This document shows, piece by piece, positions 8,302-17,708 of a stretch of DNA of 36,459 nt. The stretch lies in contig CAMPJJ010000057.1 in NCBI GenBank assembly GCA_946886855.1, positions 1 to 36,459 of the forward strand, given 5' to 3'. Within the stretch, counting starts at the first letter, position 1. The number at the start of each line of letters is the position of its first letter. Both the position numbers and the translations under genes were made by a program. The notes beneath the pieces were generated by a model that was not told the DNA's origin, did no database searches, and was given only the letters and a program-made list of their open reading frames with translations. The stretch is from an uncultured Roseateles sp. (GTDB taxonomy: Bacteria > Pseudomonadota > Gammaproteobacteria > Burkholderiales > Burkholderiaceae).

Positions 8302-8865
8302 ATGTCCCTGATCAACACCCAAGTCCAACCCTTCAAGGCCCAGGCGTTCCACAACGGCAAGTTCATCGAGGTCACTGAAGAGTCGCTCAAGGGCAAGTGG
8401 TCCGTGCTGATCTTCATGCCGGCCGCCTTCACCTTCAACTGCCCGACGGAAGTCGAGGACGCGGCGGACAACTACGGCGAGTTCCAGAAGCTGGGCGCCG
8501 AGGTCTACATCGTCACGACCGACACGCATTTCTCGCACAAGGTGTGGCACGAGACCTCGCCGGCCGTCGGCAAGGCCAAGTTCCCGCTGGTCGGCGACCC
8601 GACGCACGCCCTGACGAACGCCTTCGGCGTGCACATCCCGGAAGAAGGCCTGGCCCTGCGCGGCACCTTCGTGATCAATCCGGACGGCGTCATCAAGACC
8701 CTGGAAGTGCATGACAACGCGATCGCCCGCGACGTCAAGGAAACGCTGCGCAAGCTGAAGGCTGCCCAGTACGTCGCCAAGAACCCGGGCCAGGTCTGCC
8801 CGGCCAAGTGGAACGAAGGCGACAAGACCATCGCCCCGTCGCTGGACCTGGTCGGCAAGATCTGA
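8302..8865 (+). CDS. ahpC: Alkyl hydroperoxide reductase C (typical 2-Cys peroxiredoxin)
   Basis: 187 residues, the same size as E. coli AhpC. The peroxidatic cysteine is C47 in PAAFTFNCPTE and the resolving cysteine is C166 in GQVCPAKW, so it is a typical decameric 2-Cys peroxiredoxin. It reduces H2O2, organic peroxides and peroxynitrite in the cytoplasm and is re-reduced by AhpF, encoded 205 bp downstream on the same strand. The 189-bp gap after lysA and the ATAG/CTAT motifs suggest its own promoter. Hairpins after the stop may separate its transcript level from that of ahpF. Confidence 0.97.
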   Translation: MSLINTQVQPFKAQAFHNGKFIEVTEESLKGKWSVLIFMPAAFTFNCPTEVEDAADNYGEFQKLGAEVYIVTTDTHFSHKVWHETSPAVGKAKFPLVGDPTHALTNAFGVHIPEEGLALRGTFVINPDGVIKTLEVHDNAIARDVKETLRKLKAAQYVAKNPGQVCPAKWNEGDKTIAPSLDLVGKI

Positions 8866-8885
8866 GGATCTCGCCCGCGGGTGCG

Positions 8886-8910
8886 GGAGACCCCTCTCCG
8901 GAGGGTCTCC
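8886..8910 (+). terminator. Hairpin after ahpC (attenuator or processing site)
   Basis: GGAGACCC (8886-8893) pairs perfectly with GGGTCTCC (8903-8910) over a 9-nt loop, 20 bp after the ahpC stop. No T-run follows, so partial read-through into ahpF is more likely than full termination. Confidence 0.5.
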
Positions 8911-8972
8911 GGCCCGACCGGTGATCCGGATGAGGACCTTCCTCTCCCCCTCACTGCAGAAGCACCGCGCGT

Positions 8973-8987
8973 GGACCGTTCCGGTCC
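8973..8987 (+). other. Short hairpin in the ahpC-ahpF gap
   Basis: GGACCG (8973-8978) and CGGTCC (8982-8987) form a perfect 6-bp stem with a 3-nt loop, 83 bp before ahpF. It may act in the ahpF leader; function unknown. Confidence 0.35.
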
Positions 8988-9070
8988 GCGGGCGTGTGTG
9001 TGGCCGCCCCTTTGATCTGACAGGGAGGCCGGTTCTCGAAGTCGCTTGAAAAAACTGAAAGGAAGCAACG

Positions 9071-10624
9071 ATGTTGGACGACAACCTGAAGGCGCAGCTC
9101 AAGGCCTACCTGGAGCGGGTCACGCTGCCGTTCGAGATCGAAGCCTCGTTGAACGACTCCGAGAGCGCCGCAGAGCTCAAGCAGCTGCTGCAGGACATCG
9201 CCGCGATGTCCGACAAGATCACGCTGAACCTGGACGGCAACGATGCGCGCAAGCCGTCGTTCAGCCTGAAGCGCACGGGCACGGAACAGAGCCTGCGCTT
9301 CGCCGCCATTCCCCTGGGCCATGAGTTCACCTCGCTGGTGCTGGCCCTGCTGTGGACGGGCGGCCATCCCCCGAAGGTGGAGCAGTCCACCATCGACCAG
9401 ATCAAGGGCCTGGATGGGGACTACCTCTTCGAGGTCTACATGTCCCTGACCTGCCACAACTGCCCGGACGTCGTGCAGGCGCTGTCGCTGATGTCGGTGC
9501 TGAATCCGCGCGTCAAGACGGTGGTGGTGGACGGCGCGCTGTTCCAGGACGAGGTCAATGCCCGCGAGATCATGGCCGTGCCCACGATCTACCTGAACGG
9601 CCAGGAATTCGGCTCGGGTCGCATGACCGTGGAAGAGATCGCCGCCAAGCTGGACACCGGCGCGGCGGAGAAGGACGCGGCCAAGCTGTCGGCCAAGGAC
9701 CCTTATGACGTGCTGATCGTCGGCGGTGGCCCGGCGGGCGCGGCGGCGGCGGTGTATGCGGCTCGCAAGGGCATCCGCACCGGCATCGCGGCCGAACGCT
9801 TCGGCGGCCAGGTCAACGACACGCTGGCGATCGAGAACTACATCTCCGTGCTGTCCACCGACGGCCCGAAGTTCTCGATGGCGCTGGAGTCGCACGTCAA
9901 GGATTACGGCGTCGACGTCATGAACCTGCAGCGTGCGGATGAACTGATTCCGCCCACCACGCCGGGCGGTCTGGTCGAACTGAAGCTGGCCAACGGCGGC
10001 TCGCTCAAGAGCAAGACGGTGATCATCTCGACCGGCGCGCGCTGGAGGAATGTCAACGTCCCCGGCGAGCAGGAATACAAGAACAAGGGCGTGGCCTACT
10101 GCCCGCACTGCGACGGTCCGCTGTTCAAGGGCAAGCGCGTGGCGGTGATCGGCGGCGGCAACTCCGGCGTCGAGGCGGCGATCGACCTGGCCGGGATCGT
10201 GTCGCACGTGACGCTGCTCGAATTCGGCGATCAGCTGCGCGCGGACGCGGTGCTGGTGAAGAAGCTGGAAAGCCTGCCCAACGTCGTGATCCTGAAGCAG
10301 GCGCAGACGAGCGAGTTCACCGGCACGGCGGGCAAGCTGGACGGCTTGAACTACGTCGACCGCGCCACCGGCGAGAGCAAGCGTGTCGAGGTCGAAGGCG
10401 TGTTCGTGCAGATCGGCCTGGTGCCCAACACCGAATGGCTGCGCGGCACGATCGAGCTGTCCAAGCACGGCGAGATCATCGTCGACGCGAAGGGCCAGAC
10501 CTCGGTTCCGGGCGTGTTCGCCGCGGGTGACGCGACGACCGTGCCGTTCAAGCAGATCATCATCGCGGCCGGCGATGGGGCGAAGGCGGCACTGAGCGCC
10601 TTCGATCACCTCATCCGCAACTGA
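9071..10624 (+). CDS. ahpF: Alkyl hydroperoxide reductase F (NADH-dependent disulfide reductase)
   Basis: 517 residues. The N-terminal tandem thioredoxin-like domain carries C128-HN-C131, which passes electrons to AhpC. The thioredoxin-reductase-like half has the FAD motif [11 protein letters not shown] (218-228), the redox pair C345-PH-C348, the NAD motif [10 protein letters not shown] (from 362) and the C-terminal FAD element [12 protein letters not shown]. Cysteine positions agree with E. coli AhpF (129/132 and 345/348). It moves electrons from NADH through FAD to AhpC. AAGGAAG just upstream of the ATG is a good ribosome site. It is the second gene of the ahpCF unit and is followed by a double-hairpin repeat. 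Confidence 0.97.
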   Translation: MLDDNLKAQLKAYLERVTLPFEIEASLNDSESAAELKQLLQDIAAMSDKITLNLDGNDARKPSFSLKRTGTEQSLRFAAIPLGHEFTSLVLALLWTGGHPPKVEQSTIDQIKGLDGDYLFEVYMSLTCHNCPDVVQALSLMSVLNPRVKTVVVDGALFQDEVNAREIMAVPTIYLNGQEFGSGRMTVEEIAAKLDTGAAEKDAAKLSAKDPYDVLIVGGGPAGAAAAVYAARKGIRTGIAAERFGGQVNDTLAIENYISVLSTDGPKFSMALESHVKDYGVDVMNLQRADELIPPTTPGGLVELKLANGGSLKSKTVIISTGARWRNVNVPGEQEYKNKGVAYCPHCDGPLFKGKRVAVIGGGNSGVEAAIDLAGIVSHVTLLEFGDQLRADAVLVKKLESLPNVVILKQAQTSEFTGTAGKLDGLNYVDRATGESKRVEVEGVFVQIGLVPNTEWLRGTIELSKHGEIIVDAKGQTSVPGVFAAGDATTVPFKQIIIAAGDGAKAALSAFDHLIRN

Positions 10625-10642
10625 TCTCCAGCGCTGCGACGA

Positions 10643-10740
10643 CCCTCACCCCCACCCTCTCCCGCGGTGCGGGAGAGGGGGCCACCCTGGCGCCGTTCCT
10701 ACTCCCTCTCCCGCACTGCGGGAGAGGATAGGGGTGAGGG
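10643..10740. repeat. REPIN-like nested palindromic repeat between ahpF and rarD
   Basis: Two near-identical hairpins lie in tandem. The first is CCCTCTCCCGC (10655-10665) with GCGGGAGAGGG (10669-10679), loop GGT. The second is CCTCTCCCGC (10705-10714) with GCGGGAGAGG (10718-10727), loop ACT. Both are enclosed by an outer perfect 10-bp inverted repeat, CCCTCACCCC (10643-10652) and GGGGTGAGGG (10731-10740). This is the shape of a dispersed REP/REPIN element sitting between convergent genes, where it may also help terminate both transcripts. Copy number elsewhere in the genome is not visible here. Confidence 0.8.
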
Positions 10741-10754
10741 CCAACGGCCGTTGA

Positions 10755-11660
10755 TCACCGCCGACTGCGCCAGAGGCTCTCCGCGCTGTAGACCGCGAGC
10801 GCCGACCAGATCAGCACGAAGCCGACGAGCCGAGCGCCGGCAAGCGGCTCGTGATACAGCCACACCCCGAGCAGGAACTGGATCGTCGGGGACAGGTATT
10901 GCACCAGGCCGAGCGTCGTCAACGTGATGCGGCGAGCACCGGCGGCGAACAGCAGCAGCGGCACGGCTGTCAGCGGTCCGGCAAGCAGCAGCCAGGCGAT
11001 GTGGCCGGCGTCGCCGGTTGCGAACGCGCTGGCGCCTTGACTCGTCCACCAGATCAGGGCGACGGCGGCAAAGGGCGACAGGATCAGCGTCTCCAGCGTC
11101 AGGCCCTCGAGCGCGCCCAGGTGCGCGGTCTTGCGCATCAGGCCGTAGACCCCGAAGCTCAAGGCCAGCACCAGCGCGATCCACGGCAGCCGTCCGGCGG
11201 TCAGCGTCAGCCAGATCACGCCGGCCGCGGCGAGCCCGATCGCCAGCCGCTGCACCGGCCGGAGCCGCTCGCGCAGGAACACGAAGCCCAGCATCACGTT
11301 GACCAGCGGGTTGATGAAATAGCCCAGGCTGGCCTCGACGACGTGGCCCTGCTGCACCGCCCACACGTAGACCAGCCAGTTGGTCGAGAGCAGCAGCGCC
11401 GATACCGCGCAGGTCCCGAGGAGCTTCGGCGAACGCAGCACCGGCCCGAGCCAGGCCCAACGCCGCAGCCCCGTCAGCACGACGGCGACGAAGACCATGG
11501 ACCACAGCGTCCGGTGCGCGATGACTTCGAACGCGCTGATGTCGCTCAGCCGCTTGAAGTACAGCGGGAACAGCCCCCACGCGATGTAGGCCAGCGCGGC
11601 AGAGAGCATGCCGGTGCGGGCGTGGGCGATGTCGGCGGCGCTGCGGGTGTCGTTGGTCAT
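10755..11660 (-). CDS. rarD: RarD-type EamA permease
   Basis: 301 residues with about ten membrane helices and two EamA repeats. Segments GMLSAALAYIAWGLFPLYFK, FEVIAHRTLWS, TNWLVYVWAV, ASLGYFINPLVNV and LGLVQYLSPTIQFLLGV are characteristic of the RarD subfamily (chloramphenicol-sensitive protein family). Physiological substrates of RarD proteins are not established. The start at 11660 (MTNDTRSAAD) is chosen because the upstream in-frame extension has no hydrophobic or family character. Convergent with ahpF across the palindromic repeat and divergent from the MoaD-like gene. Confidence 0.9.
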   Translation of the reverse strand: MTNDTRSAADIAHARTGMLSAALAYIAWGLFPLYFKRLSDISAFEVIAHRTLWSMVFVAVVLTGLRRWAWLGPVLRSPKLLGTCAVSALLLSTNWLVYVWAVQQGHVVEASLGYFINPLVNVMLGFVFLRERLRPVQRLAIGLAAAGVIWLTLTAGRLPWIALVLALSFGVYGLMRKTAHLGALEGLTLETLILSPFAAVALIWWTSQGASAFATGDAGHIAWLLLAGPLTAVPLLLFAAGARRITLTTLGLVQYLSPTIQFLLGVWLYHEPLAGARLVGFVLIWSALAVYSAESLWRSRR

Positions 11661-11825
11661 GATCCAGCTTCGGAAGTCACGCGGGGCGGCGCCTGCAGGC
11701 GCACTCGAGGGCCCGCGATTCTGCCCGCGCCGCGCCTGCGGCGCTGTCGAAACGCGGGGCGCCCATTCGTCATGCGCGGTGGCCCCCCTTTTCATGCGGG
11801 CCGCTTCGTCGCAGGATCACCCGCC

Positions 11826-12095
11826 ATGGCGCATGTCGAATTCACGTCGCAACTGCATCGTTACGTCGATACCCCCCAGCTGGACTGCGACGCCGGCACC
11901 TTGGGGGAGGCGCTGACGCTCGCCTTCGACTGCAATCCGCGCTTGCGCGGCTACATCCTGGACGAGCAGGGCCACCTGCGCACGCATGTCGCCGTCTTCA
12001 TCGACGGCCACCGCGCGCGGGATCGGCAGGCGCTCAGCGATCCGCTGACGGCGCAGTCCCAGGTCTACGTGCTGCAGGCGCTGTCGGGCGGCTGA
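11826..12095 (+). CDS. MoaD/ThiS-family ubiquitin-like protein
   Basis: 89 residues, the size of a beta-grasp sulfur-carrier protein, ending in a Gly-Gly tail (VYVLQALSGG). The core TLGEALTLAFDCNPRLRGYI, HVAVFIDGHRA and the QVYVLQALSGG end match the MoaD/ThiS pattern. In MoaD and ThiS the terminal glycine is adenylated and converted to a thiocarboxylate. No moaA, moaE, moeB, thiG or thiF gene is nearby, so it is unlikely to be the canonical cofactor-synthesis protein. The next gene, 153 bp downstream on the same strand, encodes an Asp-box propeller; the pairing suggests a shared but unknown job. Family call good, function open. Confidence 0.85.
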   Translation: MAHVEFTSQLHRYVDTPQLDCDAGTLGEALTLAFDCNPRLRGYILDEQGHLRTHVAVFIDGHRARDRQALSDPLTAQSQVYVLQALSGG

Positions 12096-12108
12096 GCGTC
12101 GACGATCA

Positions 12109-12171
12109 CCCGGCCATCCCCGCGAATCCTCCGCCAATCCCTCGCCGTTCCCCGGCCATCCCCCGGCCATC
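12109..12171 (+). repeat. Three copies of a 10-mer in the MoaD-propeller gap
   Basis: CCCGGCCATC occurs at 12109-12118, 12151-12160 and 12162-12171 in a C-rich, low-complexity leader between the two genes. It could be chance in biased sequence or repeated binding half-sites. Confidence 0.5.
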
Positions 12172-12248
12172 GCCCGCCACTCCCGTGTCGAGAACCGCCA
12201 CGCTCGAACGTCGTCAGCAGTGACGTCAGCCATCGCAAGGAGACACCG

Positions 12249-13331
12249 ATGACCACCACCGCCTGGGCCGCGACCCGCAAGGGTCTGTTCGAACTTCGGA
12301 ACGATCCCGCCCACGGCGGATGGTCGATCGGGCGACACCGCTTCGTGGGGGACCCCGTCAGCATGGTGCTGCCCGCACCGGCGGGAGGTGGCCGGATGTT
12401 CGCCGCGCTCAATCTGGGGCACTTCGGCACCAAGCTGCAGGCGTCGGACGACGGCGGCGTGACCTGGCGCGAGCTCGCCGCGCCCGCATTTCCTGAGCAG
12501 CCGGCGGGCGCGGAAGGTCCGCCCTGGAAGCTCCAGCAGATCTGGGCGCTGGAACGCGGCGCGGACGGGCGGCTCTGGGCCGGCACCATTCCCGGCGGGC
12601 TCTTCGTCAGCGACGACCAGGGCGAGACCTGGCAGCTCATCGAGACGCTCTGGAACAAGCCCGAGCGCCTGGGCTGGTTCGGCGGCGGCTACGACGCACC
12701 GGGCATCCATTCGATCAACGTCGATCCGCGCAACCCGAAGCGGCTGCTGCTCGGCATCTCCTGCGGCGGCGCCTGGCGCAGCGAGGACGGCGGCGCGACC
12801 TGGCACATCAGCGCCAAGGGCATGCGTGCCGACTTCCTGCCGCCGGAGCAGCAGGGCGAGGAGAACACCCAGGACCCGCACCGCATCGTCGCCAGCGCGG
12901 CGGATCCGGACGTGCTCTGGTGCCAGCACCACAACGGCGTCTGGCGCTCGGTCGACGGCGGTGCGCACTGGGGCGAGATCAAGCCGCCGCTGTCGGGCTT
13001 CGGTTTCGCGGTGGCTGCGCATGCGGGCGATCCGCAGACCGCGTGGTTCGTCCCCGGCGTCAAGGACGAGAAGCGCCTGCCCGTCGACGGCGCGCTGGTG
13101 GTGAATCGCACGCGCGACGGCGGCAAGACCTTCGAGACGCTGCGCAGCGGCCTGCCGCAGGCGCATTGCTACGACCTCGTCTACCGCCACGGCCTGGCCG
13201 CGCACGACGACGGCCGACACCTGCTGATGGGCAGCACGACCGGCAACTTGTGGGCGACCGACAATGCCGGCGACCGCTGGTCGCTCGTGTCGGGGCACCT
13301 GCCGCCGATTTACTGCGTCCGGTTCAACTGA
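12249..13331 (+). CDS. Cytoplasmic Asp-box (BNR/sialidase-like) beta-propeller protein
   Basis: 360 residues built of propeller blades. Six Asp-box turns can be read: SDDGGVTW (66-73), SDDQGETW (121-128), SEDGGATW (178-185), SVDGGAHW (234-241), TRDGGKTF (288-295) and TDNAGDRW (337-344). No signal peptide or membrane segment is present, so it should act in the cytoplasm, unlike most sialidases. The arginine triad and nucleophile of sialidases are not evident, so the enzyme name should not be transferred; relatives are annotated as sialidase-like, WD40/YVTN/BNR-like or glycosyl hydrolase. Preceded on the same strand by the MoaD/ThiS-like gene; overlaps the truC stop region convergently by 8 bp. 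A ribosome site AAGGAG lies at 12237-12242. Confidence 0.85.
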   Translation: MTTTAWAATRKGLFELRNDPAHGGWSIGRHRFVGDPVSMVLPAPAGGGRMFAALNLGHFGTKLQASDDGGVTWRELAAPAFPEQPAGAEGPPWKLQQIWALERGADGRLWAGTIPGGLFVSDDQGETWQLIETLWNKPERLGWFGGGYDAPGIHSINVDPRNPKRLLLGISCGGAWRSEDGGATWHISAKGMRADFLPPEQQGEENTQDPHRIVASAADPDVLWCQHHNGVWRSVDGGAHWGEIKPPLSGFGFAVAAHAGDPQTAWFVPGVKDEKRLPVDGALVVNRTRDGGKTFETLRSGLPQAHCYDLVYRHGLAAHDDGRHLLMGSTTGNLWATDNAGDRWSLVSGHLPPIYCVRFN

Positions 13332-14022
13332 ATGTTTGCTCCCATTCCGGACCGGGCGCCGCCTCGAGTTCCAGCGCCGCGCCCGTGATCGGATGCGCCA
13401 GCGTCAGCCGTTGCGCGTGCAGCCACAGCCGCTGCAGACCGAAATGCGCCGCGAGCGCTCGGTTGAGCGGCCCCTTGCCATGGTTGGCATCCCCGACGAT
13501 CGGATGCGCGAGGTGTTTCAGATGCCGGCGGATCTGGTGGCGTCGTCCCTGCACCGGCTCGCAGGCGAGCAGCGCCAGTCGCGTCGTCGGGAAGCGGGGA
13601 TCGGTCGTGACCGGCACCTCGTGCCGACGCAGGCAGGACCATGCGGTCTGCGCTTCCAGATGCGGCTGGCCGGCGGACGGCAGTTCCGGGTCGCGGGCGA
13701 GCGGATGGTCGATGACGCCGGCATCGGCGGCGGGCCAGCCGCGCACCAGCGCCAGATAGCGCTTGTGCGTGCGGCGTTCCGCGAGGGCATGGCCGAGCAG
13801 GCTGGCGACTTCGGCGCTCAGCGCGAAGACGAGCACGCCCGAGGTGCCGCGGTCCAGGCGATGCGCCGGCCAGACGGGCCGGCCGAGCTGGTCGCGCAGG
13901 CGTTGCAGCGCGGCATCTTCCTCGTGCGCGTCGATCGCGGTGCGATGCACCAGCAGGCCCGCGGGTTTGTCGATCACCGCGAGGTGATCGTCCAGATGGA
14001 GGAGCGTCAGGGCAGATGTCAT
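13324..14022 (-). CDS. truC: tRNA pseudouridine synthase C (RluA family)
   Basis: 232 residues. RluA-family catalytic motif AHRLDRGTSGVLV with nucleophile D57, N-terminal VIDKPAGLLVHR, and C-terminal GRRHQIRRHLKHLAHPIVGD followed by HFGLQRLWLHAQRL. These segments parallel E. coli TruC, which modifies U65 of tRNA-Asp and tRNA-Ile, more closely than RluA, C or D. No S4 domain is present, as expected for TruC. The start ATG at 14022 aligns with the TruC N-terminus; a GTG eight codons upstream is possible. Ends convergently with the propeller gene with an 8-bp overlap. Confidence 0.88.
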   Translation of the reverse strand: MTSALTLLHLDDHLAVIDKPAGLLVHRTAIDAHEEDAALQRLRDQLGRPVWPAHRLDRGTSGVLVFALSAEVASLLGHALAERRTHKRYLALVRGWPAADAGVIDHPLARDPELPSAGQPHLEAQTAWSCLRRHEVPVTTDPRFPTTRLALLACEPVQGRRHQIRRHLKHLAHPIVGDANHGKGPLNRALAAHFGLQRLWLHAQRLTLAHPITGAALELEAAPGPEWEQTFS

Positions 14023-14251
14023 CGCTGAAGGGGACGGAGTGCGCACGCCTGGAGCGCTTTTTGCCCTCTTTTCCCCGTTTCGGGGGAGCGGACAGTCACA
14101 GGATGGTTCGCCAGAATCCTGTCATGCGGCCTGCTCATCATCGCAGCAGGCCAGAGCGCCATCGATGTCGGTGGCGGGATCCCCCGGTCCGCAGCCCCCG
14201 GTCGTTGTTGCAGCAGGAGTTCGCCATGCCTCAGGAGTTTCACATCGGTCA

Positions 14252-14270
14252 CCGGTCCTTCCTGGACCGG
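14252..14270. other. Hairpin in the truC-YchJ gap (14023-14322)
   Basis: The 300-bp region between the YchJ-family gene and truC has no convincing gene. It holds a perfect 7-bp stem CCGGTCC (14252-14258) / GGACCGG (14264-14270) with a 5-nt loop. It could be a Rho-dependent-type 3' structure for the YchJ transcript. A short plus-strand frame starting at 14226 (51 codons, preceded by AGGAG) was noted but runs into the YchJ-family gene. Confidence 0.35.
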
Positions 14271-14322
14271 GTCGTCCTGGTCTTGGGCAGGGTGGTGCGG
14301 CGCACGCCGGCCGTGCGGCTGG

Positions 14323-14781
14323 TCAGTCGATCTGGCCGTCCACGTACAGCCACACCCCGCGCTCCCGCACGAAACGGCTGAGCTCGTGCATGCGGTGGGC
14401 GCGGCCGCCCACCTTGCTGCGCGCGACGAACTCCACTTGCTCGTGGTCGGCGTCCTGGCGGGTGTGCCGACGCACCTCGAGGCCCAACCACTTCAGGTCG
14501 TGCTCCCCCCGATCGAGCGAGGGCGGCCGCGTGCTCGGATGCCAGGTCGCGAGCAGGTACTCGATCAGGTCCATCGTGTAGGCGGTGTACCGGGAGCGCA
14601 TCAGCGCCTGGGCGTCCGCGGCGACCAGCGCGCCGTCTTCGGCGAACGCACGGTGCAAGGCGCCGCAGCACGACGCATAGGGAACGCCGCTGCCGCAGGC
14701 GCACAAGCCCGCCTCTGAACCCGCGCGATTCGCCTTGCCGGCCGCGCTGTTCGCCGCGGTCTTGGATTTTTCTGGCTTCAT
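14323..14781 (-). CDS. YchJ family protein (SEC-C motif)
   Basis: 152 residues. An N-terminal Lys/Ala-rich tail is followed by a SEC-C-type zinc motif, CACGSGVPYASCCG (cysteines 27, 29, 38 and 39), then the YchJ family core ADAQALMRSRYTAYTMDLIEY with LLATWHPSTRP. E. coli YchJ has the same layout. SEC-C motifs bind zinc and also occur at the SecA C-terminus; the molecular role of YchJ is not established. The gene is divergent from uvrD with only 37 bp between start codons, so the promoters must overlap. Confidence 0.9.
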   Translation of the reverse strand: MKPEKSKTAANSAAGKANRAGSEAGLCACGSGVPYASCCGALHRAFAEDGALVAADAQALMRSRYTAYTMDLIEYLLATWHPSTRPPSLDRGEHDLKWLGLEVRRHTRQDADHEQVEFVARSKVGGRAHRMHELSRFVRERGVWLYVDGQID

Positions 14782-14806
14782 GGGGCCGGCATCATGCCAG
14801 CCTCTC

Positions 14807-14812
14807 TAGAAT
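14807..14812 (+). promoter_or_regulatory. Candidate -10 element of a leaderless uvrD transcript
   Basis: TAGAAT ends 6 bp before the uvrD ATG at 14819, so the expected transcription start falls on or next to the start codon. No Shine-Dalgarno sequence is evident. No clear -35 is seen. Confidence 0.4.
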
Positions 14813-14818
14813 GGCTGG

Positions 14819-17251
<2,433 letters not shown>

Positions 17252-17317
17252 GCGGATACCGTACGGAGCACGCGGTGACGCGCGCCTGCGGGCGCAGAAT
17301 GGGCGCTGAGCGATAAA

Positions 17318-17337
17318 GATTCCAGCAAACAGGAATC
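17318..17337. promoter_or_regulatory. HipB-type operator O1
   Basis: GATTCC-N8-GGAATC, a perfect 6-bp dyad with an 8-bp spacer, 53 bp before hipB. E. coli HipB binds TATCC-N8-GGATA, so spacing and inner TCC/GGA bases are the same. Strong candidate autoregulatory site for the HipB-like protein. Confidence 0.7.
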
Positions 17338-17375
17338 ACGATTGCCCGGGAGGGAGATCCGTCGAAGACGTCTTT

Positions 17376-17387
17376 GATTCTGGAATC
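17376..17387. promoter_or_regulatory. Second GATTC/GAATC palindrome (candidate operator O2)
   Basis: GATTC-TG-GAATC, ending 3 bp before the hipB ATG, reuses the same half-site as the upstream operator but with a 2-bp spacer. It overlaps the ribosome-binding zone, so binding there could also block translation initiation or late promoter clearance. Confidence 0.5.
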
Positions 17388-17390
17388 TCC

Positions 17391-17708
17391 ATGCGCACTG
17401 TTGTACCGATCGATCCGCCCGACGACCCGATGGTCGAGGACGCCCTGGCGCTGGGCGCCGCTGTCCGCGCCGCCCGCACCACCGCGCGCCTGCCCCTGGT
17501 CGAGGCCGCCGAGGCGCTGGGCATGTCGCGCCAGACGCTGATCAATATCGAGACGGGCCAGGGCGGCGTGAGCCTGTCCACCGTGCTCAAGGCGGCGAGG
17601 GCGCTCGGCGTGAGCCTCTTCGCCGTGCCCTCGCAGCAGCGCGAGGTCGTCAGACGCGCGATCCGCACCGCACGCGACTCGAAGTTCTCCGACCTGGACG
17701 ATGCATGA
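17391..17708 (+). CDS. HipB-like helix-turn-helix antitoxin/regulator
   Basis: 105 residues with one Cro/C1-type helix-turn-helix at about 24-76: VRAARTTARLPLVEAAEALG, then MSRQTLINIETGQGGVSLST. The size and C-terminal placement fit HipB-family antitoxins. Its ATG follows two palindromes of HipB style, supporting autoregulation. The stop overlaps the hipA-like start by 4 bp (ATGA), the usual translational coupling of hipBA operons. HipB normally represses the operon and holds HipA in an inactive complex. Because the partner kinase here looks catalytically dead, the pair may work as a regulator complex rather than a toxin-antitoxin system. Confidence 0.85.
   Translation: MRTVVPIDPPDDPMVEDALALGAAVRAARTTARLPLVEAAEALGMSRQTLINIETGQGGVSLSTVLKAARALGVSLFAVPSQQREVVRRAIRTARDSKFSDLDDA

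Noticed and set aside
12249..13331. Calling the Asp-box propeller a sialidase or glycosyl hydrolase
   Set aside because: No signal peptide and no evident arginine triad or catalytic Tyr/Glu pair; Asp boxes alone define a fold, not an activity.
14226..14381. Short plus-strand frame MPQEFHIGHRSFLDRVV with an AGGAG upstream
   Set aside because: 51 codons, no recognisable family, and its second half runs antisense into the well-supported YchJ-family gene; the Shine-Dalgarno could be chance.
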